DNA from: Lacisediminimonas profundi
GTDB lineage: Bacteria; Pseudomonadota; Gammaproteobacteria; Burkholderiales; Burkholderiaceae_D
Reading direction: 5' to 3'
DNA: 64,000 nt
Assembly: GCF_008831265.1 (NCBI RefSeq)
Contig: NZ_VTTH01000001.1
Span: forward strand, 1,178,001-1,242,000
Part shown: one piece after another, positions 34,093 to 46,200 of the stretch
How positions within the stretch are numbered: position 1 is the first letter of the stretch
Layout: every line of letters starts with the position of its first letter
Notes under the pieces: model-generated
The model's database searches: none
Told to the model about the DNA's origin: nothing
What the model saw: the letters and a program-made list of their open reading frames with translations, nothing else
Translations under genes and position numbers: made by a program

Positions 34093-34208
34093 ACAAACGT
34101 GCGTCACGCTTTCCTACAAAAAATTCAGATCTGCCCTCCTGTGCACAATTCTGGTGCGCACCCCTCCCGTATTCGCTGTCGTTTCCTATTGATTGAGGAG
34201 TTTTTCCC

Positions 34209-37200
34209 ATGTCCGCCGATAAAAAACCGCTGATCCAGCTCGATTTGTTCAAAGCTGCGGCGCTTGCATCCGAGCCCAAGGTAGCTGCACGTACCCGCGA
34301 CTTGCGCAAGAAACTGCTGAAGGAGGAGGCGGAAGCCGCCGCTTCGCAGGACGGCATGGCGGGGCTGGGCGAGGATGTGTTCGAGGCGGCATCGGGGATG
34401 GCCGAGGAGCCGATCGTTTTGGCGCAGGCAGAGACGGCCGCTGGCGGAGCCGGGGCGGGTGGCGCCGGGGCTGCTGCAGGAACGGCTGGATCGGCTGGCG
34501 CAGCGGGTGCTGCCGGTGCAGCGGGCGCGGCAGGCGCAGCGGGTGCAACGGGTGCCGTAGCGGCAGGAACCGTGGCGGCCGCGGCAGGAACCGTTTCCAT
34601 GGCCGGCGTGATTGCCGGCGTCGCAGTGGTCGGCGCAGCTGCCGCCGGCGGGGGCGGGGGCAGCTCCACGCAGGCTGCTGCGACGGCAGTGGTTACCACG
34701 CCGACCGTGGCGATCAGCGACAACAAGGTGGCCACGGCCACCGGCGATATTACCTATACCTTTACCTTCAGCGAGGCGGTGACCGGATTTGACGCAGCCG
34801 ACGTGGCGGTGACCAACGGTACCAAGGGCACGTTTACCGCGGTCAGCAGCACGGTCTATACGCTGGTGGTCACGCCGACCGCGGGCTTCGAAGGCAATGT
34901 CACTGTGGGCGTGGCAGCTGGCGCAGCCAATGGCGCGACCGGCGTCGCCAGCACGGCGGCAACGACGTCGACCCAGGCTGTCGATACCAAGGCGCCGGGC
35001 GTCGTCATCACTGACGATGGGGGAGCCTTCGTCACCGGCGGCAACATCACCTACACCTTCACCTTCGATGAAGCGGTGACCGGCTTCGATGCAAGCGACA
35101 TCATGGTCGCCAACGGGACCAAGGGTGCGTTCTCGGCAGCGCCAGACGGCAAGACATTCAGGCTGGTGGTGACACCGCTCGCCGCACTTGAAGGGAATGT
35201 GACTGTAGGCGTCGCAGCATCGGTAGCGACGGACGCCGCCGGCAACGGCAATACGGTTGCTGTGCAGAATGTGCAGGCAGTCGATCTGGTGGCACCGGCC
35301 GTGGTCAAGATAGCGTCCGCTACCGGAACCTCGATCTCGGTACAGTTCAATAGCGCGCTGGATGGCGCCAATCCGCCCGGGGCAGGCAGCTTTGCCGTGA
35401 CCGACGGCGGCGCGCCTGTGGTCGTGACGGCGGCCGCGGTCGTCGGCACCAATGTGGTCCTGACCCTGGCGACCCCCCTGACGATTGGCAGCCTGATCAA
35501 TGTGACCTACACGGATCCGACCGTCGGCAATGACGCCAATGCGGTGCAGGATGCTGCCGGCAACGATGCGGTCGGCTTCACCAACGGCAAGATCGCCGAC
35601 GGCTATGTGCGCGGCGCCAAGGTTTTCATCGACACCAACAACAACGGCAGCGCTGACGAGTTGACCGATTTCTTTGTCGGACTGACCAGCGACACCGGTG
35701 ATTTCTTCATTCCGACCGGTGCCCCGGTTGGCACCATCATTGCCGTCGGTGGCGTCAACGTCGATACCGGCGTGGCCAACACCATGCCGTTGAAGGCGCC
35801 GGCCGGTTCGACCACGGTCAACCCGCTGACGACCCTGGTGCAGGCCGTCGTCGACAAGGCAGTTGCCGCCGGCGGTACCGCTGATGCGGCCACCATTGCC
35901 AGCGCTTCGAGCACTGTTGCGACGTCACTCGGGCTGAACCTCAACGGTGGCAGCCTGACCAGTTACGACCCCATCGTCGCCAACGATGTGACCGCACAAA
36001 AAGCCGCGGCCCAGGTGGCGACCGTGGTGGCACTGGCGAGCAGCGGCGATGCTGCTAACGGCAGTGCCGTGATCGACAACCTCGCCAATACCATCCAGTC
36101 CGCCAACACCAGCGGCACCACGATCAACCTCGCAGACTCCAGCACGGTCAGCAGCATGCTGACCAACATCACCCTGACCGCCGCGCAGCAAAGCACGATC
36201 GCGGATGCGTCGACCAAGATCGGCAGTGCGACCACGCTGGCAGACGTCAGCGCAGCGCAAAGCCAGTTCCTGGATACCGTCGCGCCGGACAGCGCAACGG
36301 CGAGCGCCGCAGCCAGCACCAACGACACCACGCCAGCCGTGCGCGTCAACTTCAACACCACCGATACCAGCGGCAAGGCAGTGATTGCCGGCGATACCCT
36401 GGTGCTGAAGGAAAACGGCGCCGAGATCAGCGCAGTCGTGACGCTGACTGCTGACGACATCGCAGCCGGCTACAAGGACGTCAGCACCACCGCCATCCTC
36501 GGCGAAGGCAGTCACGGAATCACCGCTACCCTGCGTGACCAGGCTGGCAATGCATCGGTTTCCGCGCCGGTCACCGTCAATATCGACACCCAGGCTCCGG
36601 CCGCGCCAGCGATCAATGCGATCGCCGGTGACGGGATTCTCGGCCTGGCTGAAGCCAGTGGCACAATCATTTCCGGCGTGGCTGAGGCTGGCGCCAGCAT
36701 TTCAATTCCGCTCGGTGCCAATACCCGAACGGTCACTGCCGATGGCAACGGCGCCTGGAGTTATACGCTGGTTGCCGGCGATCTCACCGCGCTGGGCCAG
36801 GGTAGCAAGACCATTTCCGTGACGGCGACCGATGCCGCCGGCAACACCAGTGCAGCCGGCACGCGCATCCTGTTCATCGATACGGTAGCACCGACCATCA
36901 CGGCGGCCATCACCGGCGCCGTCGACGATGTAGCGCCCACCACCGGCAACATCGCCAGCAACGGCGCCAGCAATGACAACACGCTAGGACTGTCCGGCAC
37001 GCTGTCCGCCGGCCTGGGTAACGGCGAAGTGGTCGCCATCTATGACGGCGCCGTCCTGCTCGGCACGGCGACCGTGACTGCCAACACCTGGTCGTTCACC
37101 ACCTCACGGCTGACAAATTCATCGCACAGTTTTACTGCGCGCGTCGAAGACTCGGCAGGCAACAGGGGCGCGGCCAGCGCTGCCTATAACGTACTGGTCA

Positions 37201-40200
37201 ACGCCAGCGTACCGTCGGCATCGGCGGCGATCACCGGCGCAGACGACAATGCGGCCCTGGGAACCGGCAATATCGCCAGCGGCGGCCTCACCAATGACAC
37301 CACCCCGAGCCTGTCCGGGACCATTACCGGCACGCTGGCGCAGGGCGATGTGGTCGTGATCTACGATGGCGCAACGCGTCTTGCCAATGCAACAGTGTCC
37401 GGCAATACCTGGACCTACATGCCGACGGTTACCGAAGGCGCCCACAGCTTCAAGGCCGTGGTGGAAAACGCAGGCGGCAACCAGGGCGCGATGAGCGCCG
37501 CGTACACGCTGACCGTGGACACGACCGCGCCGAACGCGGCTTCGATCAATCTCGTTGCCGGCAATGACATCATCAACGGCGCTGAGACGGCTGGCGTGAT
37601 CACCGGTTTCGCCGATGCCGGCGCGACGGTCAACCTGACGCTGGGCGGCAACGTCCGGACCGTGACCGCTGCCAGCAACGGCACCTGGACCTATGCGCTG
37701 ACCCCGGATGACATCACGGCGATGGGGCAGGGTGGGGAAAGCCTGAGCGTTACCGCAAGCGACGCCGCCGGCAACAGCAGCGGCGCGGCCACGCGAGACA
37801 TCAGCATCGATACCGTCGGCCCTGCTGTGCCGACCCTCGGCACGGTCGCGGGCGATGGCGCCATCAATGCCAGCGAACTGGCTACCCAGTTGACCGGCAC
37901 CGCAGAAATCGGCGCCAAAGTCAGCCTGACCCTCGGCGCCGGCAATGTCCGCGAGGTGACCGCCGATCAGAACGGCGTCTGGAGCTACACCTTGCAGGCC
38001 AGCGACATCACGGCCATGGGGCAAGGCCTTGAGACACTCAGCCTGGTTGCCACCGACGCCAACGGCAACGTTAGCGCAGCAACTACCAGGAAAGTCGAGA
38101 TCGATTCGGTTGCGCCGACCCTGACCTCGTTCGCGCTGACCGATGCCAGCGACACCGGCATCAAGGGGGACGGCAAGTTCAACCTGTCGACCCCGACCAT
38201 CCAGTTTACGGCGGAAGCTGGCGCCAGCCTCGAGGTGGATCTTGGTGACGGCAATGGATTCCAGGCCACCAACGTCGTCGGAACAGGCAGCCCGCAAACG
38301 CTGACCGCACCGGCCTACACGGCCGATGGCACCTACAATGTCCGGCTCAAGGCGACCGATCTCGCCGGCAATACGACCATCCGTACCGGCACCTTCACCC
38401 TCGACGCCACCGCGCCCGGCGCCCCGGCCATCACCAGCGCGGTCGATGACCTGGGCAGCATTGTCGGCCCCGTAATCAGCGGCGGCACCAGCAACGATCC
38501 GACCCTGACCATCAACGGCAGCGCCGAGGCGTTTGCACGGGTGGAAGTGTTCAATGGAGGGACCTCGCTGGGTGTTGTCAATGCCAATGCCAACGGCGCG
38601 TGGTCTTTTACTACCGCTTCGCTGGGCAACGGCACGACCTACAATTTCAACGCCAAGGCGATCGACGCCGCTGGCAATGTCAGCGCAGCCGGTAACACCC
38701 ACAGTGTGACGATCGACACCGCCGCACCCGGCGCACCGGTCATCAATGCCGTTGCGACTGACAACGTGATCAACGCCGGCGAGCAGTCCGCAGCCATTTC
38801 CGGCACGGCAGAGGCCAACGCCACGGTGCAGCTGACCGTCGGCGCCAACATTCGGACCATCACCGCCGACGCAAACGGCGCCTGGAGCTACACGCTGGTG
38901 CCAGCCGACATCACGGCCATGGGCGAGGGCGGCGAGACGCTTTCTGCTATCGCCACCGATGCTGCCGGCAATGTCAGCCAGGCCGGCACGCGTGCCATCA
39001 ACGTCGATACGCTTGCACCGGTTGCGCCGTCGATCAATGCAGTTGCCACCGACAACGTGATCAACGGCAGCGAGCAGGGCGGCACCATCACCGGTACTGC
39101 AGAAGCCAATGCCACTGTCCACCTGACGATCGGCGCCAATGTGCGCGACGTTACCGCCGATTCGAACGGCGCCTGGAGCTACACGCTGCAGGCAGCCGAC
39201 ATCACGGCCATGGGCGAGGGCGCGGAAACCCTGTCCGCCACCGCCACCGACGCAGCGGGCAATACCGGCCTGGCCGGAACGCGCGCCATCAGCGTGGATA
39301 CGGTTGCGCCAGTGGCCCCTTCGATCGGTACGGTCGCCACTGACGACGTGATCAACGGCAGCGAGCAGGGCGGCGTCATCACTGGCACAGCAGAAGCAAA
39401 TGCCAAGGTCCACCTGACGATCGGCGCCAGCGTGCGCGAGGTCACGGCCGATTCGAACGGCGCCTGGAGCTACACGCTGCAGGCGGCCGACATCACGGCC
39501 ATGGGCGAAGGCCCGGAAGCCCTGTTCGCCACCGCAACCGACGCCGCCGGCAATGTCAGCCAGGCCGGCACGCGCGCCATCAATGTCGATACGGTCGCGC
39601 CGGGCGCGCCATCGATCAACGCGGTTGCCACTGACAACGTGATCAACAGCGTTGAGCAGGACGCCGTGATTACCGGCACTGCGGAAGCGAATGCGACGGT
39701 ACAGCTGGCAATCGGCGGCAACGTGCGAACTGCGACCGCTGACGCAAACGGTGTCTGGAGCTATACGCTGCAAGCAGCCGACATCACGGCCATGGGCCAG
39801 GGCAGCGAGACGCTTTCTGCTACCGTCAGCGACGCCGCCGGCAATATCAGCCAGGCCGGCACGCGCGACATCATCGTCGCCACAATGCCGCCGGCAGCGC
39901 CCACGATCAACCTGGTCGCAGGCGATGACGTCATCAACGGCAGCGAGCAGGCCACTGCGGTTACCGGCACGGCTCCCGCCAGCGCGACGGTCCTGCTGGC
40001 CATTGGCGCCAACGTTCGCTCCGTACAGGCTGACTCGAGCGGCGCCTGGAGCTATACGCTGCAGGCGGCCGATATCGCCGCGATGGGCGAGGGCGCGGAA
40101 ACCTTGTCGGCCACCGCCATCGATGCCGCTGGCAACACCAGCCCGGTCGGCACACGCTCCATCAGCGTCGATACGCTTGCGCCAAGCACGCCGGCAATCA

Positions 40201-43200
40201 ATGCAGTCGCTGGCGACGACGTGATCAGCGCCAATGAGCAGGCTGCGGCCATCACCGGCACCGCGGATGCGAACGCGACTGTGCAACTCGCGATTGGCGG
40301 CAATGTGCGCACCGTCACCGCCGACGCAAACGGCGCCTGGAGCTACACGCTGGTGCCAGCCGACATCACGGCCATGGGCGAGGGCGGCGAGACGCTTTCT
40401 GCTACCGTCACTGATGCTGCCGGCAATGTCAGCCAGGCCGGCACGCGTGCCATCAACGTCGATACGCTTGCACCGGTTGCGCCATCGATCAATGCAGTTG
40501 CCACCGACAACGTGATCAACGGCAGCGAGCTGGGTGGCGCCATCACCGGCACTGCAGAAGCCAATGCCACAGTCCACCTGACGATCGGCGCCAATGTGCG
40601 CGACGTTACCGCTGATGCGAACGGCGCCTGGAGCTACACGCTGCAGGCAGCCGACATCACGGCCATGGGCGAGGGCGCGGAAACCCTGTCCGCCACTGCA
40701 ACCGATGCCGCTGGCAATACCAGCGGCGCTGCCATCCACGCCATCGATGTCGATACCGTCGCGCCCACAGTCACCGTGCAGGCAGACCCTGCCGGCATCG
40801 TCGTCGGCTCGAACGAAGCGGGCTCGATCAGCATCAACGGTACTTCGGTCGGCACGGTCACGGCTAACGGCACGACGGCACTGGGGGCCCAGGCTGTAGC
40901 AGTGACTGGCACCGTCACGGTGACGGATGTGGCGGGCAATCCGGAAACGACCACAGTACAGGCCGGACTCGGCACAAGTAGCGGCGACAGCCTTGCAGCA
41001 AGCGGCAATGGCGGCGCGATCCTTTCTGGCTTTGGCGGTGACGACTCGCTGGTCGGTGGTGGCGGCAACGATACCCTGGTTGGCGGTGGCGGTAGCGACA
41101 CCCTGGTCGGCGGCGCCGGCAACGATACGCTGCTGGGCGGTGGCGGGCGCGACACCTTGATTGGTGGCGCCGGAAACGACCTCCTGGACGGCGGCACGAT
41201 CACCGACAGGATCAACAACACCGACCTGAATATTGTCAGCTACGCTAGCGCAGCAGCCGGCGTCAGCGTCAATCTGGCGACCGGCGTTGCGCTCGACGGC
41301 TCGGGTGGTACCGATACCCTGAGCAACCTGAGCATTGTGGTGGGATCCGCATTCAACGACACACTCACCGGCAGCTCGGGGATGGGGTTCGAGCAGTTCG
41401 AAGGCGGCGCCGGTGATGACGTGATCGACGGCGGTGCCATCGACACGGTGACGCAGCAGAACAGCAACCGCGCCAGCTACGCGAATGCGACTGGTCCGGT
41501 GACGGTGAACCTGCAGGCTGGCACCGCCAGCGGCGAGGGCGTTGGCAGCGACACGCTGACCAACATCAACCATGTGCGCGGCTCGGCTCACAACGACACC
41601 ATCATCGGCTCCAACCGTACCGATGTCACCGATCAGCTTGAAGGCGGGGCAGGGAACGACTCCATCAACGGCGGTGGCGGCATCGACATCGTCCGCTATG
41701 AAAACGCAACGACGGGCATGACCGTCAACCTGCAAGCAGGAACGGCCAGTGACGGCCAGGGCGGCACCGATACCCTGGTCAGCATCGAAGGCGCGCGCGG
41801 ATCGAAATTCGCCGATACGCTGACTGGTCGCAACACTGCCAATCAGCCCGGCGTTACCGACTTCGAATTTTTTGTGGGCGACGGCGGAAACGACACCATT
41901 GACGGGCAGGGCGGATTCGACCGTGTGGACTACACAACCAGCACTCAAGGCGTGTTGGTGACGCTCGGCGGCGCGGGCGACGGCACCGCTCACGATGGCG
42001 TGCTGGTGAATGGCGTAGAAGGAATCGACACGCTGCGCAATATCGAAGGCGTGCGCGGTTCTGCTTTCAACGACACCCTGCTTGGCAGCAATTCCATCTC
42101 GGTGGAAACATTCGAGGGCCGCGAAGGCAATGATTCGATCGACGGCGGTGCGGGGACCGACCGCGTCGAATACGGCAGCGCCATCGGCGGCGTCACTGTC
42201 GACCTGTCCCAGTCCCTTGCCTCCAACGACGGCTATGGCAACCAGGACACGTTGCTCAACATCGAGAATGTGCGCGGCTCGAGCTTCAACGACAGCATTA
42301 GCGGCGATCTCAACGCCAACCAGCTGGAAGGCCAGGCTGGCAATGACACGCTCAACGGCGGTGACGGCAATGACACGCTGGTGGGCGGCGCTGGTAACGA
42401 CCAGCTCAACGGCGGTGCCGGCAACGACCGCATCGTCCTGGGTACCAGTAATGGTGGCGGCAGTGACATTGCCGACGGCGGCGCCGACCATGACGTGGCG
42501 GCGTACGACTTCAGCACGCTGCAGACGGCAGTGAGCTTCACCGCCGGTGGCGGCCTGCACGGCGTGACCACATCGCAGCTTAATGCGCTGGGCGGCACCG
42601 ACACGCTGATCAACATCGAGCAGATCGACATTGTCGGCGGCAGCGGCAATGACAGCCTGACCGGCGACGGCGGCGTCAACTACATCGCGGGCAATGGCGG
42701 CAACGACACCCTGACCGGCGGCGATGGCGACGATACCTTCGGCTTCAACCTGGCACAGGCACACGGCATTGACCTGATCACCGACCTGCAAGCGGGCGAC
42801 GGGTTCAGTCTCAACCTGTCGGGCCTGGTCATCAGCAGCATCATGCACGGCGACGACCCCTCCGCGCTGGGACTTGGCCAGATGATGGTCGGTACGCCGG
42901 TGAATGATGTCACGCGCATCTATGTCGGCACCAACGGTACGGGCGGCGCGGATTTCATGGTCGACCTGCAGGGCAGCTACCTGGCAGCGGACTTCCAGGC
43001 ATTCGAGGGCGGTACCGGCGCGTACGTCCGGTATGTGCCGCCGAATTTCATCTCCGGTGACGCCGGCGACAATTACCTGCAAGGCACGGGTGGGGCTGAC
43101 CGGATCGTCGGCCTGGGCGGAAATGACGGGCTGTTCGGAGGGGACGGGAACGACATCCTCGAAGGCGGCGATGGCAACGACAACCTCGGCGGTGGCGCAG

Positions 43201-46200
43201 GGGACGACACACTGCTGGGCGGCGCGGGCGACGATTTCTTCGGGGCTGGCGGACCGGATAATACTGGCAGCGACCTGATCGACGGCGGTGAAGGCTACGA
43301 CACGGCCATCTACGATTTTTACTGGTCTGGCGGGAGTATTGAATTCGTTGCGAACGGCACCGCGTTCCAGCCCGAGTCGATGATCTGGACCGATCAGTTG
43401 CTCAATATCGAAGAAGTCCAGGTCAATGGCAGCAATTTCGCCGACAACATCATTGGCGATGTCCGGCGCAACGTCATCACCAGTAACGGCGGCAGCGATA
43501 CGCTGACCGGCGGTGGTGGCAACGATACGTTCCAGTACATCACCTGGACCAATTCTCCAGCCGAGGTTGATCAGATCCTTGATTTCGGTGATGGCGATAA
43601 TCTGTCCTTGTGGTACCAGTATGCGGACGCACTGCAGACCACCATCCTGTCAGGGGATCACATGACGGACCTCGCCCAAGGGCAGGTCTCGGTCTACAAC
43701 CTGGGAAATGGCTCCACCTCGCTCCAGTTCGGGCTCGACGGGATCGCCGGCGCTGACCTGGTGGTTTCCCTGCAAGGTGCCTATAGCGCCAGCGATTTCC
43801 AGGTCTACAACGACCAGAATCCATCCGGATCGGTGTATTTCTCCGGCTTGTCCTACAACCGCCCCAATGTCATCAACGTCATCACCGGCACCGAGTCCGG
43901 CGAGATGCTTAACGGCGGCGACGGCACCGACAACATCAGCGGCCTGGGCGGCGATGACACAATCAATGCCGGCAGCGGCGACGATTCCTTGTCCGGCGGC
44001 GATGGCAACGACCGTCTCGACGGCGGCACCGGTGCAGACACCATTGAGGGCGGTGCCGGCATTGACGTGGTTGACTACAGCAACAGCAGCGTTGCGGTCA
44101 CCGTGCAGTTGTCCGACATTCCGGACGGCTGGATGGTGAACGGCATCGAACGCGCCGACGTGCTGCGCAGCATCGAAGGCGTGATCGGCTCGGCGTACAG
44201 CGACACCTTCTTTGGCACCGACAGGACCGACGTCACCGAGGTGTTTGTCGGCGGGGCCGGCAATGACACCATTGATGGTCATGGCGGTAGCGACCTGGTC
44301 GACTACAGCCATGCCAGCAGCGGGGTAACGGTCAGCCTCCAGTTGAATGGACCGGGTACCGCATCCGACGGCCAGGGTGGGGCCGATACGCTGCTCGCCA
44401 TCGAGGATGTGCGCGGATCGGCATTCTCCGACAACATCACTGGCAGCGAAGCCGACAACATCATCGAAGGCGGTGGCGGCAACGACACGATCGACGGGGG
44501 CCTTGGCAATGACACGGTGATATTTGGGCTGGGCGGCGCCGGCACGGGGCCACTGACCTGGGCGTACGATAGCGTCCAGGGCGCCTTCGTTGTGAGCCAG
44601 GCAGGCACGGCCCTGGCCACGATCACTCAGCAACAGGGTGGCTGGATGGTTCAGGACGCAGCCGGGGTCAACAACGGCTTCGGCTCGGACTATCTTTCCA
44701 ATGTCGAATCGCTGACGTTTGCTGCCGGGACGGAGACGCTGTCGGTCGCGACTGCTTTGCTGCAATCCCAGGTGCCAAATATCAGTACGCTCACCGGGAT
44801 CAACTGGACAGTGGACCAGAGCAGCGCAGTGCTGGTCGCTGGCGAGGATTCGATCCGCATCCAGGTGCACTTCAACAATACGGTGACGATCGACACCAGC
44901 GGCGGCACGCCGACGCTGCAATTGGAAATCGTCGACAAGAATGGCGCGCATCATCTGGTTGACGCGGTGTTCAATTTTTACCAGGGTGTGGTCGGCAACC
45001 AGCAGCAATCCATGTTGTTCGAGTACCAGATCGAGCCAGGCATGTCGGGCCAATACCATATCAACCAGATCAGCCTGAACGGCGCGACCGTTACCGAGCC
45101 TTTCTGGATTAATGGCCAGATGGCTGGCAAAGCGGCCGACCTTACCCTGGCGGGTCCCAACACGACCATCACTGCCGGCGGCTACATCTACGACAGCATG
45201 ACCGGAGCGACCGGTACCGGCGGCAACGATGTGCTGGGGCCGTACGAGCAGGATCCGGCCCTGGCACCGACTGATGGCACGTTCGCGGGAGTCACTGGCG
45301 GACTGGGCGACCGCGACATGCTGGGCGTGCCGGTCTACCTGGCAGGCGTTACCACGCTGCAGGCGGCCAATGGCTACACGCTGCGCTACTCTTCCACCGG
45401 CACCGGCGCAAGCACAGTGCGCAAGGTGGAGGCAGTGGCGGCTGACGGCACGATAGGCGCGACCTCGATCGTTCCGGCCGGTTCCGCTTACCCGGCCGGC
45501 GTCGAAGGCCTGCTGTACCACATCATGTTCAAGGACACGAATGGCGTTGCCCAGTACAGCGATGTGCAGTCGCTGATCCTGACCAAGGCGGCGGCCACCT
45601 ACACCGACCCGCTGATGGCGACCGACCCGGACCGCTTCGTCCAGGGTTCGCTGGGTTCGGACGCGATCGATGTGTCGGGCGACGCCAGCACGACCTCGCG
45701 CTACCTGATTCGCGGCAGTACCGGCAGCGACACCATCACCGGCCATGCCGGTTTTGACGCGATCATTGGCGAGGGCGGCAACGACCTGATCAATGCCGGC
45801 GGCGGCAACGACCGCATCTTCATCGGCGGCGGCAGCGACACGATCGTGGGCGGCGACGGCACCGATAGCCTGGTGTTCAACCTGCCGGGCCAGATGGTCA
45901 ATGGGGCCGGCCGGCTTGCGGGGCCCGCGATCCAGAGCCAGACCGGTTACTGGGACGAAACCGGCTTCCATGCGACGGCAAGCACCAACATGTACCGCCT
46001 GAGCGTGGATGACGCCGGCGTCCTGAAAGTGCTGAATTTCAGCGACTTCTCGGTGATTGCCACGGTGACCGAAGTGGAGAACCTTGAGTTCCGCTTTGGT
46101 CAGTCGGATTCGCGCATCAACGTGCCGCTGATATTTGGCAGCGCGAATGGCGACAACCTGACCGCGAGCGACAATGGACCGTCGGTAGTGATGGGCCTCG

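Noticed and set aside
38724-40760. Insertion or assembly duplication instead of protein repeats
   Set aside because: The period is a multiple of three, domain boundaries are respected and each unit has its own substitutions, so it is a genuine coding repeat array.
37119-43082. A 1987-residue open frame on the minus strand, antisense to the adhesin
   Set aside because: It mirrors the repeat period of the sense gene, has low-complexity composition and no ribosome-binding site, and resembles no family. It stays open because the sense codons of the repeats avoid its stops.
43650-45971. A 773-residue antisense frame under the RTX region
   Set aside because: Same reason: GC-rich repetitive sense coding produces long shadow frames; no independent start signal or protein-like features.
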